Part shown: piece by piece, positions 1 through 5,921 of the stretch | Numbering within the stretch: the stretch's first letter is position 1 | How the letters are laid out: every line of letters begins with the position of its first letter | Assembly: GCA_905211615.1 (NCBI GenBank) | Contig: CAJMBB010000083.1 | Coordinates: 1-8,554, forward strand | Origin: an uncultured Collinsella sp. | GTDB lineage: Bacteria; Actinomycetota; Coriobacteriia; Coriobacteriales; Coriobacteriaceae | Direction of reading: 5' to 3' | Length of the DNA: 8,554 nt | Made by a program: the position numbers and the translations under genes | The notes under the pieces: generated by a model | The model's database searches: none | Told to the model about the DNA's origin: nothing | What the model saw: only the letters and a program-made list of their open reading frames with translations

Positions 1-1
1 G

Positions 2-2359
2 CCCCTTGTCACACAAACTACCGAAGCCTCCAATTTCGTCATTCGCCTTCGCCCCGCGGGCTATTTTCGCACCGCGAGCGTCAACCAAGACGGCAACGTT
101 CGCGGCAACGTCTGTCACCTGTTTAACGACGGCACGTCCAGCAAGCTCATCCTTGAGAACGTAACGACCAAGAATGACGATACAAACTGGTACGCCATCC
201 GCACCTTGCTCAATTTCGAAGAGCATAAAAAGACGGGCTACAGCATTTGGTCGGTCGACGACGACTCGGACAAAGATGGAAAGGTCATCCACGTATGGGG
301 CGGCGAGTATGACAACAAGCCCAGCCGCGCTTTTGCGTTCGAGCGTCAATCAAACGGAACCTACATCATCCGAGACCGCACGGTCGAGAAAGAAACCGAG
401 AAAAAAGACATTAAGTACCTGGCAATAGAATCGAACGGCAAAGACCAGGACAACAATAAGATCTGCCATAAGAGTAAGAGCATTCCGTGGGAGCTCGAAC
501 TTATCGGTTACGACATGAAAAAGAACGATGCCACGGTTAGCAGCCTCGACTGGATCACGTACAGCAGCTACGTCGACGGACCATGTTGGATGAAATACGT
601 CGACAACAACAAGTTCCTCGACGAGCTGAGCATCCCGGGTACGCACGATTCGGGCACCTGCAGCGTGGACAACGACACTGAGCCCCAATCCTCGCAAGTA
701 AAATGCCAGCAGGATTACATTCCCACGCAGTTGCTCGAAGGCATTCGCTATTTCGATATCCGGCTCGGAAAGGGCGATGACCCCGGCATCGACCACGGGA
801 TTTTCTACCTACTCAAAAAAGACGGGAACTATCTGCATCTCTCCGATGTCATCGGGTACTTCAAAACGTTTTTGAACGAAAACCCGTCAGAAGCGCTCAT
901 CATGCTCGCATCGCGCGGCAACGATGAGGCTACCGACGAAAGCATAACGACGGCCTTCGCCAAGGTTATGGCCGATAACCCCAACCTGTTCTACACGTCG
1001 AGCCACGTCCCCACGCTGGGCGAGGTGCGCGGAAAGATCGTCCTGCTGCGTCGATTTGGGCTCGCCGGCAACAGCGTAAGCGGCCACACGTGGGGCCTCG
1101 ACCTCACCCAATGGGATGACAAGATCAAGGCGCATTCCGGGCAGTCGATGTGTCTCGTCCAAGACGCGCGGGGATTTGAAGCCATAGGGGAAACGGGCAA
1201 TGAAGAGCCCTATTGCACCAAGGTATATGCCCAGGACAAGTACAAACTCACGGGAACCGACAAGCTCAGCTGGGTCGATAATGCGCTGAAGGAAACGACC
1301 GGGCGCACGTGCAACAAGGTGGACGTCGTGGACGATGCCGGGGCCGAGGTGCAAGTCCAGGAGCGTTGCTGGTCTATCAACTACACCAGCTGCACGGGCT
1401 TGTCGCACGGAGGCAATCCTTTTACCTCGGCACGAGTAGTCAACGAGCATCTGTACAAGAGCCCGTACATCAATCCCAGCGGCACCGAGGATACAAAGTC
1501 AGATTACCTCAAGCACATTGGCATCATCGCATCCGACTTTGTTGATGCGGCGCTGGCCCGGAGCATCTACCAGCGCAATTACAATTACGATACGAAGCAC
1601 ACGCAGTCGGCTTCGTGCTGCCTCCCGACCCGCATGCGCATGACGTACGGCGACTCGCTGAGCGATGCCTCGCTCCAGGATGGCAAGACCGTTGGCGAGG
1701 GCCATTTCCGCCTTGTCGACAGCAGCAACGTACTCAACGTGGCGGCTTCGGGCCATGCGTTTACCATCGAATACGTGGATGTCGACGCCTTGGGCAACGA
1801 GACCGTTACGGGGCTGCAGGGATCCGTGCCCATCGATATCGATCCGCGCGCACTGACACCCCACTTTGAGGGGCTCGAAGGCCTTAAGGCCGGCGAGGAT
1901 GTGCGCACAAAGGTCGCGGCGCTGCTCGAGGGCAAACTCGAAAACGATGCCTGCACGGCTCAGCTCGAGTTTGTGCACGACGCGGACGGCGCTCCGGGCA
2001 CGGCAATGGTCGAGGGCGAGGCATTTACCGCGGGAACGTACTGGGTGCGCGCGAACGGTCTTTTGGGCGACGCGGCGCAAAACTACAAGCTTGCTAATGA
2101 CGGAGCCGCGAGCTTTACCGTAGCGGCCTCGAGCAGTGCAGGCGGCACCGGCACCGACGGTGGCACGGGTTCCAACGCAGGCAGCGCTGATAAGAACGGT
2201 AAGGGCAACAAGGGCAAGAACTCGGGCGGAAAACTCGCCGACACGGGCGACGGCTCCGGCATTGCCGCCGGGCTCGCTGCCGCCGCCGTAGCGACAACGG
2301 TCGCCGGCGCGGCAATGCTTGCCAACGACCGCGAAAACGCTGGGGACGGTAGCGAATAG
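2..2359 (+). CDS. Surface-anchored phosphatidylinositol-specific phospholipase C with lectin-like N-terminus (5' partial)
   Basis: The frame is open from the window edge, so the true start and signal peptide lie outside; 785 residues are visible, numbered here from nucleotide 2. Residues about 1-168 look like a ricin-type beta-trefoil (GKVIHVWGG near 93-101). Residues about 195-527 are a bacterial PI-PLC X TIM barrel: GTHDSG gives catalytic His215, the DIR motif follows RYF, and DHG gives the second catalytic His265. That is 50 residues later, the same spacing as His32/His82 of the Bacillus cereus enzyme. The barrel closes with IIASDFVD. Residues about 545-710 are an Ig-like/MBG-type stalk, then a Gly/Ser/Lys linker, LADTG at 745-749, a hydrophobic helix and a short polar tail. 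By family, the enzyme cleaves phosphatidylinositol or GPI anchors without calcium; the actual substrate is unknown. The 5' part is AT-richer than the stalk. A terminator follows, so it probably ends a transcription unit. Confidence 0.9.
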   Translation, partial: PLVTQTTEASNFVIRLRPAGYFRTASVNQDGNVRGNVCHLFNDGTSSKLILENVTTKNDDTNWYAIRTLLNFEEHKKTGYSIWSVDDDSDKDGKVIHVWGGEYDNKPSRAFAFERQSNGTYIIRDRTVEKETEKKDIKYLAIESNGKDQDNNKICHKSKSIPWELELIGYDMKKNDATVSSLDWITYSSYVDGPCWMKYVDNNKFLDELSIPGTHDSGTCSVDNDTEPQSSQVKCQQDYIPTQLLEGIRYFDIRLGKGDDPGIDHGIFYLLKKDGNYLHLSDVIGYFKTFLNENPSEALIMLASRGNDEATDESITTAFAKVMADNPNLFYTSSHVPTLGEVRGKIVLLRRFGLAGNSVSGHTWGLDLTQWDDKIKAHSGQSMCLVQDARGFEAIGETGNEEPYCTKVYAQDKYKLTGTDKLSWVDNALKETTGRTCNKVDVVDDAGAEVQVQERCWSINYTSCTGLSHGGNPFTSARVVNEHLYKSPYINPSGTEDTKSDYLKHIGIIASDFVDAALARSIYQRNYNYDTKHTQSASCCLPTRMRMTYGDSLSDASLQDGKTVGEGHFRLVDSSNVLNVAASGHAFTIEYVDVDALGNETVTGLQGSVPIDIDPRALTPHFEGLEGLKAGEDVRTKVAALLEGKLENDACTAQLEFVHDADGAPGTAMVEGEAFTAGTYWVRANGLLGDAAQNYKLANDGAASFTVAASSSAGGTGTDGGTGSNAGSADKNGKGNKGKNSGGKLADTGDGSGIAAGLAAAAVATTVAGAAMLANDRENAGDGSE
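2234..2334 (+). other. LADTG cell-wall sorting signal and C-terminal membrane anchor
   Basis: The codons for L-A-D-T-G-D begin at 2234. They are followed by a Gly/Ala/Val-rich hydrophobic stretch of about 22 residues (GIAAGLAAAAV onwards) and a tail with one Arg. The layout is that of a sortase substrate, but the second position is Ala instead of the canonical Pro, and the tail is acidic rather than Lys/Arg-rich. Sortase attachment is inferred; the segment could also be a plain membrane anchor. Confidence 0.6.
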
Positions 2360-2392
2360 GCAAGCCGGCCTTTTAGACACATCGACTCAATG

Positions 2393-2428
2393 GGGGGCGC
2401 AGGACACCGTTCTGTGCCCCCGATTTTT
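2393..2428 (+). terminator. Intrinsic terminator after the PI-PLC gene
   Basis: The arms 2393-2404 and 2410-2421 form a 12-bp stem with two G-U wobbles and the five-base loop CACCG, followed by GATTTTT. The T-run lies only on the plus-strand side, so it should stop transcripts of the PI-PLC gene, which ends 33 bases upstream, and protect the convergent gene at 2454-2723. Confidence 0.85.
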
Positions 2429-2453
2429 ACCTTGGCCCAAACGCCGCCATAGG

Positions 2454-2723
2454 CTACATCACCATGTTCAGCGCGTTAACAAACTCCTGGGCCTTCGCAC
2501 GGCTGCTCAGGCTAAAAACACAAGCAGTCAACAGCCTGTTACGCAGAAAAACATCGCGGCCCTTGATCCTGTTGGCCCCCGTGATGTCCTTAAGATAGAC
2601 AATCTCGGTGTGCTTGCCACCAAAAGTGCCCTTCTTGAGCACCTCAATACGGTTGGGGTAGATCTTGACGTCTTTATACCTACCCGAACCTTTGTCCTGG
2701 AATAGCAGCGTGTTATTGTCCAT
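2454..2723 (-). CDS. Small PH-like domain protein of unknown function
   Basis: This gene encodes an 89-residue protein starting at the ATG at 2723. An in-frame GTG at 2768 would add 15 residues, but only the ATG has a ribosome site (GGGAG, 8 bases upstream), and a likely -10 box overlaps the GTG region. The sequence alternates short beta strands (LLFQD, DVKIYPNRIEVLKKG, EIVYLKDIT, ACVFSLSS) and ends in one amphipathic helix (RAKAQEFVNAL). That is the order expected of a bacterial pleckstrin-homology-like fold such as DUF4429/YokE-type domains. There is no signal peptide or transmembrane segment, so it is probably cytoplasmic. It is head-to-head with the YhcG-like nuclease, 167 bases start to start. 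The fold is inferred from pattern only, and no specific function can be assigned. Confidence 0.7.
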   Translation of the reverse strand: MDNNTLLFQDKGSGRYKDVKIYPNRIEVLKKGTFGGKHTEIVYLKDITGANRIKGRDVFLRNRLLTACVFSLSSRAKAQEFVNALNMVM

Positions 2724-2731
2724 ACGCGTCA

Positions 2732-2736
2732 CTCCC
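2732..2736 (-). promoter_or_regulatory. Ribosome binding site fixing the start at 2723
   Basis: GGGAG on the minus strand lies 8 bases before the ATG at 2723. The alternative upstream GTG at 2768 lacks any comparable purine-rich site, so this decides the start. Confidence 0.6.
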
Positions 2737-2768
2737 GTGGGATTCGCTAAAACTGCCTCTATGGTCAC

Positions 2769-2797
2769 ATTTTAGTCACCGCAAGGCCCCATGCGAA
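2769..2797 (-). promoter_or_regulatory. Candidate sigma-70-type promoter for the PH-like gene
   Basis: On the minus strand, TTCGCA (2792-2797, 4 of 6 to the -35 consensus) and TAAAAT (2769-2774, 5 of 6 to the -10 consensus) are separated by exactly 17 bases. A transcript starting a few bases downstream would have a leader of roughly 40 bases before the ATG at 2723. Assigned by eye only. Confidence 0.45.
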
Positions 2798-2890
2798 GAT
2801 GTCAGACAGCACAGCAATTCGTGTCCGCGCGAGGCTTTAAACTAAATGCGATAAAGACGCATTCCACAAAAGGAAAGTGGGGCGACAGTG

Positions 2891-3940
2891 ATGGGCGAAC
2901 TGGTAAACCGCGGAGAATCGGCAATCGTGCCCGAAGGTTTTTACAAGCAGGTCTCCTCGATTCTCAACGCCGCTCGCGACAAGGCCTATACCGCCGTTAA
3001 CTTTGCGATGGTTGAGGCATATTGGGAGATCGGCAAGAGTATTGTTGATGAACAGGGCGGAGAGGGGCGCGTCAAGTATGGAGAGGCGCTGCTCAAGGCC
3101 CTCGCAATCAGACTTACCAAGGATTTTGGTAAAAGTTTTGAAGCAAGAGAGCTGCGCAAAATGCGTCAGTTCTATCTTGCATTTCCAATTCGGGACTCAC
3201 TGCGTCCCGAATTGAGCTGGACACATTACCGCAGGTTAATACGCATTCCTGACCCCGAAGCTCGCACCTGGTACATGAACGAATGCGCCGATTCTCGCTG
3301 GAGCACGCATCAGCTCGAACGCCAGATCAACACCATGTTCCGCGAGCGCCTACTTGCCAGCAAGGACAAAGAGGCCGTCACCCAGGAAATCCAAGAGAGC
3401 GCCCCGGCTCGTCGCCCCGAGGATATCATCCGCGACCCATATGTACTGGAGTTTTTAGGTTTCTCGGACGATGCTACGTTTCGCGAGAGCGATCTAGAGC
3501 AGGCGCTCATCACGCATCTTCAGAAGTTCCTGCTGGAGCTTGGCCGTGGCTTCGCTTTCGAGGCGCGCCAAAAGCGCATCACCTTTGATGGACGCCATTT
3601 CTATATTGACCTTGTTTTTTACAACTATCTGATGCGCTGCTTCGTGCTCATCGACCTTAAGACCGATGACCTTACGCATCAGGACCTGGGCCAGATGCAA
3701 ATGTATGTGAACTACTACACGCGTGAGCTCATGAACGAAGGCGACAATCCGCCCATAGGCATCGTGCTCTGCGCGGACAAAAGCGATTCGATCGTCGAGT
3801 ACACGCTGCCCGAAGACAACGACCAAGTGTTTACCGCCAAATACCTGCCGTATCTTCCAAGCAAGGAAGAGCTGGCGCGCGAGCTGAGTGCCGAGTACCG
3901 CGCCATCAACGAAGCGACTAATGGCGAAACGCAAGGGTAG
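2891..3940 (+). CDS. YhcG-family PD-(D/E)XK nuclease (DUF1016)
   Basis: The product has 349 residues from the ATG at 2891; a GTG directly before it (2888) is an equally possible start. The ribosome site is weak: AGGAAAG lies too far upstream, and GGGG lies 8 bases before the ATG. Residues about 15-165 match the helical DUF1016 N-terminal domain (AYWEIGKSIV; LRKMRQFY; LSWTHYRRLI; ARTWYMNEC; RWSTHQLERQI). Residues about 180-335 are the PD-(D/E)XK nuclease domain, with candidate site residues Glu203, Asp240 (FYIDLVFYN), Asp255 and Lys257 (VLIDLK) and the QMQMY motif at 268. Length and motifs look intact. Relatives often sit beside type I restriction-modification genes; none is visible here, so this copy appears to be an orphan. 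A role in DNA cleavage or defence is inferred from the family only. Confidence 0.9.
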   Translation: MGELVNRGESAIVPEGFYKQVSSILNAARDKAYTAVNFAMVEAYWEIGKSIVDEQGGEGRVKYGEALLKALAIRLTKDFGKSFEARELRKMRQFYLAFPIRDSLRPELSWTHYRRLIRIPDPEARTWYMNECADSRWSTHQLERQINTMFRERLLASKDKEAVTQEIQESAPARRPEDIIRDPYVLEFLGFSDDATFRESDLEQALITHLQKFLLELGRGFAFEARQKRITFDGRHFYIDLVFYNYLMRCFVLIDLKTDDLTHQDLGQMQMYVNYYTRELMNEGDNPPIGIVLCADKSDSIVEYTLPEDNDQVFTAKYLPYLPSKEELARELSAEYRAINEATNGETQG

Positions 3941-4119
3941 CAGCACGTTGCGACCGAAACCACCGCAGCCGTCGCAGGCGCACCCGCGGTTGAGGCGCAC
4001 GCTACGAAACAATACCGGTCATGGACGCCGGCAACGACATTCTAGTCGTGGCTGGCGAGCGTGACCTGACAGGCAAAGACGCGGCCTTCGTCTGATGTGG
4101 CTCCATTGGCTGCCACAGA

Positions 4120-4145
4120 AAAGGGCCGGTTGCAGCCGACCCTTT
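4120..4145. terminator. Hairpin, possible bidirectional terminator
   Basis: AAAGGG (4120-4125) pairs with CCCTTT (4140-4145). After a C/A mismatch, CGG pairs with CCG around the loop TTGCAG. On the minus strand the 3' arm runs into TTTT; on the plus strand only TTT follows. It lies 180 bases past the nuclease gene. Moderate terminator-like quality in either direction. Confidence 0.4.
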
Positions 4146-4227
4146 AAGACGATAGCACCTGCGTTGCCCGCGCTTCCAAAGTTGACCGACTGAGCAGCGG
4201 GTTCCGCGGCACATTTTGATTTTACCC

Positions 4228-4270
4228 GGTGGGGCGGCTCTTTTGCAGCCGTTCCACCGTTTATTTATAT
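4228..4270 (+). terminator. Terminator-like hairpin with T-rich tail
   Basis: The arms 4228-4239 and 4247-4258 form a 12-bp stem with two G-U wobbles, extendable by the 4227-4259 C-G pair. The loop is CTTTTGC, followed by GTTTATTTATAT on the plus strand. It is oriented to stop transcripts coming from the YhcG-like gene, although it lies nearly 290 bases beyond that gene's stop codon. Confidence 0.6.
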
Positions 4271-4342
4271 CTGGCACCCTCAAACAATCAGACGGCAGCC
4301 CGCACTCCTGAGAGCCGCCCCATACCCCCGGCCATCACGTTA

Positions 4343-4360
4343 CGGTGCCAACCGGCACCG
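4343..4360 (-). terminator. Perfect 7-bp hairpin just after the zinc-ribbon gene
   Basis: On the minus strand, CGGTGCC and GGCACCG flank the four-base loop GGTT, starting 5 bases after the stop codon of the gene at 4366-5703. The following bases (TAACGTG) are not T-rich. It may act as a 3' stabilising stem-loop or a weak or Rho-assisted terminator rather than a classic intrinsic one. Confidence 0.4.
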
Positions 4361-4365
4361 CTCCC

Positions 4366-5703
4366 CTACTTCCCAAATAGCGCACCCAGCAGGCCGCGAC
4401 GTTTGGGCTTCTCCTCTCGGTAGGAACCCTCGACGGCGGCTGCAACCTGGCGCGGTTGCTCGCCGCCTCCACGGCGCACGATCTGGTATAGGAACGGCGA
4501 TTTAGCGTATTTGACCTCGATGGGCGTGGCGTGCACGGTGCTTTCGCTCGACAGCATCACGTTGGGATTGAGCGGCGCCACGACGTGCGTTTCGCGCTTG
4601 TCACTAAACACCACCGCGGCCGCGCGGCCCGTCTGTCCGTTTACGGCAATGCGCACCTGCTCGCCATCGCGGCTGTCCGTCGCCGGACGATCGACAAAGT
4701 AGACCGGCACCATCACCAGGCCATCCTTATGCTTGCGGGCCTTGCGCGCCCAGGTTCGGATGCTCTTTTTATTGAGCCCCAGTACGGCCTCGGCATCGTT
4801 GCCCGCAACGTCGAGCGCCAACTTATCAATGACCACCTGGTCCTTGGTAGATGCATCGACGGAGACGACGCGGAAGTCGCCTTCCTGCATGGCGGGATCG
4901 AACGGACCGACCTTGGCAAAGTCCCACGGCTCCAAAATGCCCATGAGGCGAACGTCCAGGTAGTTTGCCCTGGGGTATGCCCAGTCGAGCACCTCGTAGT
5001 ACACCAAGGTTTCCTTGCTCAGGCCCTTGCCCGGGAAGGACGCCATTATGCGCAGGTCCGCCAGCGCCATGGGGAAATAGAAGAGCATCATGTCGTTTTG
5101 GATCGCGTCTTCTACGTCGTGCCCGGCAAAGGCATCCGGGTACTGGCGCACCAGCTGCAGTGCGTTGGCACGTGCCTGCTGCGGCGAGATTTCGCAGGGA
5201 ATACCCTGCTCAGGTACATACTCCGCACCAACGCCCATGGTCAGGCGCTTGCTGAAGGTACCGGGCCTGAGCAGGTCGGCGACGCCGATCTTGTTGCCGC
5301 AGGACGGGCACTCAAACACGCGCTGGGTCGACTCGCCCTCAAAGGACGCACCACAGAAGGGGCAAGGAATACTCACATGCATGGCCTCTTGGAACTCCTG
5401 CGCCGTGCCGCGATCCTCCCACAGCAGATGTTCCAGGACCGACTGATTGCGCCAGTGCGAATTGAAGAAATACCAGTCCGGGTCCTCCGGGCGCTCGAGT
5501 TGCGACACATGCGTGAGCTTGAGCAGTCCATCCACCACCGTCAGCGGCGTATGGCGAATGCCCAGGGCGCTCTTGGGCTCTCCGACGTCCGCCTGCCACG
5601 GAACGACCGTGCCGCAATAGGCGCACTCAAAGCTGCGCTTAGCCTGGTGCGAGTACATAGGGCCGCCGCAGTTTTGACATTTAATGGCAAACATCTCGTC
5701 CAT
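4366..5703 (-). CDS. Double zinc-ribbon (TFIIB-type) cytoplasmic protein
   Basis: The product has 445 residues starting at the ATG at 5703, chosen because a near-perfect ribosome site (AAAGGAGGA) lies just upstream. A longer TTG-start reading from 5754 has no such support. Two four-cysteine zinc ribbons have identical spacing, CxxC-14-CxxC: Cys9/12/27/30 and Cys114/117/132/135. Between them is a Trp-rich segment (DPDWYFFNSHWRNQ). After them comes a long region without transmembrane helices (about 150-420), partly strand-rich, containing a conserved-looking VYYEVLDWAYPRANY stretch. The C-terminus is basic and amphipathic (KRRGLLGALFGK). Relatives are annotated only as TFIIB-type zinc ribbon proteins, similar in layout to Bacillus YdjG. 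No function is established; the ribbons may bind nucleic acid or protein. It is monocistronic here and divergent from the cation transporter. Confidence 0.85.
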   Translation of the reverse strand: MDEMFAIKCQNCGGPMYSHQAKRSFECAYCGTVVPWQADVGEPKSALGIRHTPLTVVDGLLKLTHVSQLERPEDPDWYFFNSHWRNQSVLEHLLWEDRGTAQEFQEAMHVSIPCPFCGASFEGESTQRVFECPSCGNKIGVADLLRPGTFSKRLTMGVGAEYVPEQGIPCEISPQQARANALQLVRQYPDAFAGHDVEDAIQNDMMLFYFPMALADLRIMASFPGKGLSKETLVYYEVLDWAYPRANYLDVRLMGILEPWDFAKVGPFDPAMQEGDFRVVSVDASTKDQVVIDKLALDVAGNDAEAVLGLNKKSIRTWARKARKHKDGLVMVPVYFVDRPATDSRDGEQVRIAVNGQTGRAAAVVFSDKRETHVVAPLNPNVMLSSESTVHATPIEVKYAKSPFLYQIVRRGGGEQPRQVAAAVEGSYREEKPKRRGLLGALFGK

Positions 5704-5710
5704 GGAAACG

Positions 5711-5719
5711 TCCTCCTTT
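5711..5719 (-). promoter_or_regulatory. Strong ribosome binding site fixing the start at 5703
   Basis: AAAGGAGGA on the minus strand sits 7 bases before the ATG at 5703. It is the best Shine-Dalgarno match in the window and rules out the upstream TTG at 5754 as the main start. Confidence 0.8.
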
Positions 5720-5731
5720 GCACAGGGGCTG

Positions 5732-5750
5732 TCGACATTAAGTATGTCGA
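5732..5750. promoter_or_regulatory. 19-bp dyad, candidate operator between divergent genes
   Basis: The sequence is TCGACAT-N5-ATGTCGA, with perfect 7-bp arms. It lies 29 bases before the zinc-ribbon start and about 170 bases before the transporter start. The placement suits a repressor site on the minus-strand promoter. No regulator is identified, and the lack of a T-run argues against a terminator. Confidence 0.4.
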
Positions 5751-5908
5751 GCAAGCAGGCACATGCCCATACCCATGTGGCCCAAAATGGACCACCCAGG
5801 CAGACGAGAAGGCTCGCTCGTTAGCATCGGCAGACTATTGCTGCATTTTCTGAGCATCGGTGCACGGCGCCCCCGCGCGAGCTACACTATCCCCTTAAAC
5901 ATGATTGT

Positions 5909-5913
5909 GAGGA
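5909..5913 (+). promoter_or_regulatory. Ribosome binding site fixing the transporter start at 5922
   Basis: GAGGA lies 8 bases before the ATG at 5922. Upstream in-frame ATGs at 5763 and 5901 have no such site, and the residues they would add do not resemble CDF sequence. A weak -10-like TACACT lies at 5883-5888, which would make an upstream start untranscribed or nearly leaderless. Confidence 0.65.
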
Positions 5914-5921
5914 CGACCGCT

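Larger units (their letters stand above)
3941..4365. other. Gene-poor intergenic stretch with hairpins and possible decayed coding sequence
   Basis: No convincing gene lies between the nuclease stop and the zinc-ribbon gene. Immediately after TAG 3938-3940 the same frame stays open for 34 codons (to TAG 4043), reading as an Ala/Thr-rich tail (VATETTAAVAGAPAVEA). Overlapping its end in another frame, an ATG at 4021 begins a 24-codon stretch that reads like ordinary protein (MDAGNDILVVAGERDLTGKD) and ends at TGA 4093. Neither has a ribosome site, so I read them as a possible gene remnant, not genes. The rest holds three hairpins listed separately. Confidence 0.5.

Noticed and set aside
206..2359. 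TTG at 206 as the start of the PI-PLC protein
   Set aside because: The frame is open to the window edge, and the upstream codons continue the lectin-like sequence, so this TTG is an internal leucine.
1499..2380. Minus-strand open frame of 293 codons under the PI-PLC gene
   Set aside because: The composition is Arg/Ala/Val-rich as expected of an antisense shadow, and the plus strand has clear domain structure.
2798..2890. Promoter for the YhcG-like gene near TTTAAACTAAAT (2836-2847)
   Set aside because: The AT-rich patch offers a possible -10, but no acceptable -35 lies 16-18 bases upstream, so I did not call it.
4002..4283. Minus-strand 93-codon open frame in the intergenic region
   Set aside because: Rich in Arg, Cys and Pro without a recognisable fold, it overlaps two hairpins and lacks a ribosome site.
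3941..4365. Riboswitch or structured leader before the zinc-ribbon gene or transporter
   Set aside because: This stretch lies at the 3' ends of the flanking genes, not upstream of a start, and I see no recognised riboswitch core. The transporter leader also shows no yybP-ykoY-type motif.
5704..5754. TTG-start extension of the zinc-ribbon protein
   Set aside because: The extension would translate through the dyad and the ribosome site; the ATG at 5703 is better supported.
4531..5853. Long plus-strand open frame of 440 codons antisense to the zinc-ribbon gene
   Set aside because: It has no family-like motifs and no ribosome site. The minus strand encodes paired CxxC ribbons with a near-perfect Shine-Dalgarno. 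The open frame is a by-product of GC-rich codon use.
5763..5921. N-terminal extension of the cation transporter from an upstream ATG
   Set aside because: The added residues are not CDF-like, there is no ribosome site at 5763 or 5901, and a good one exists for 5922.
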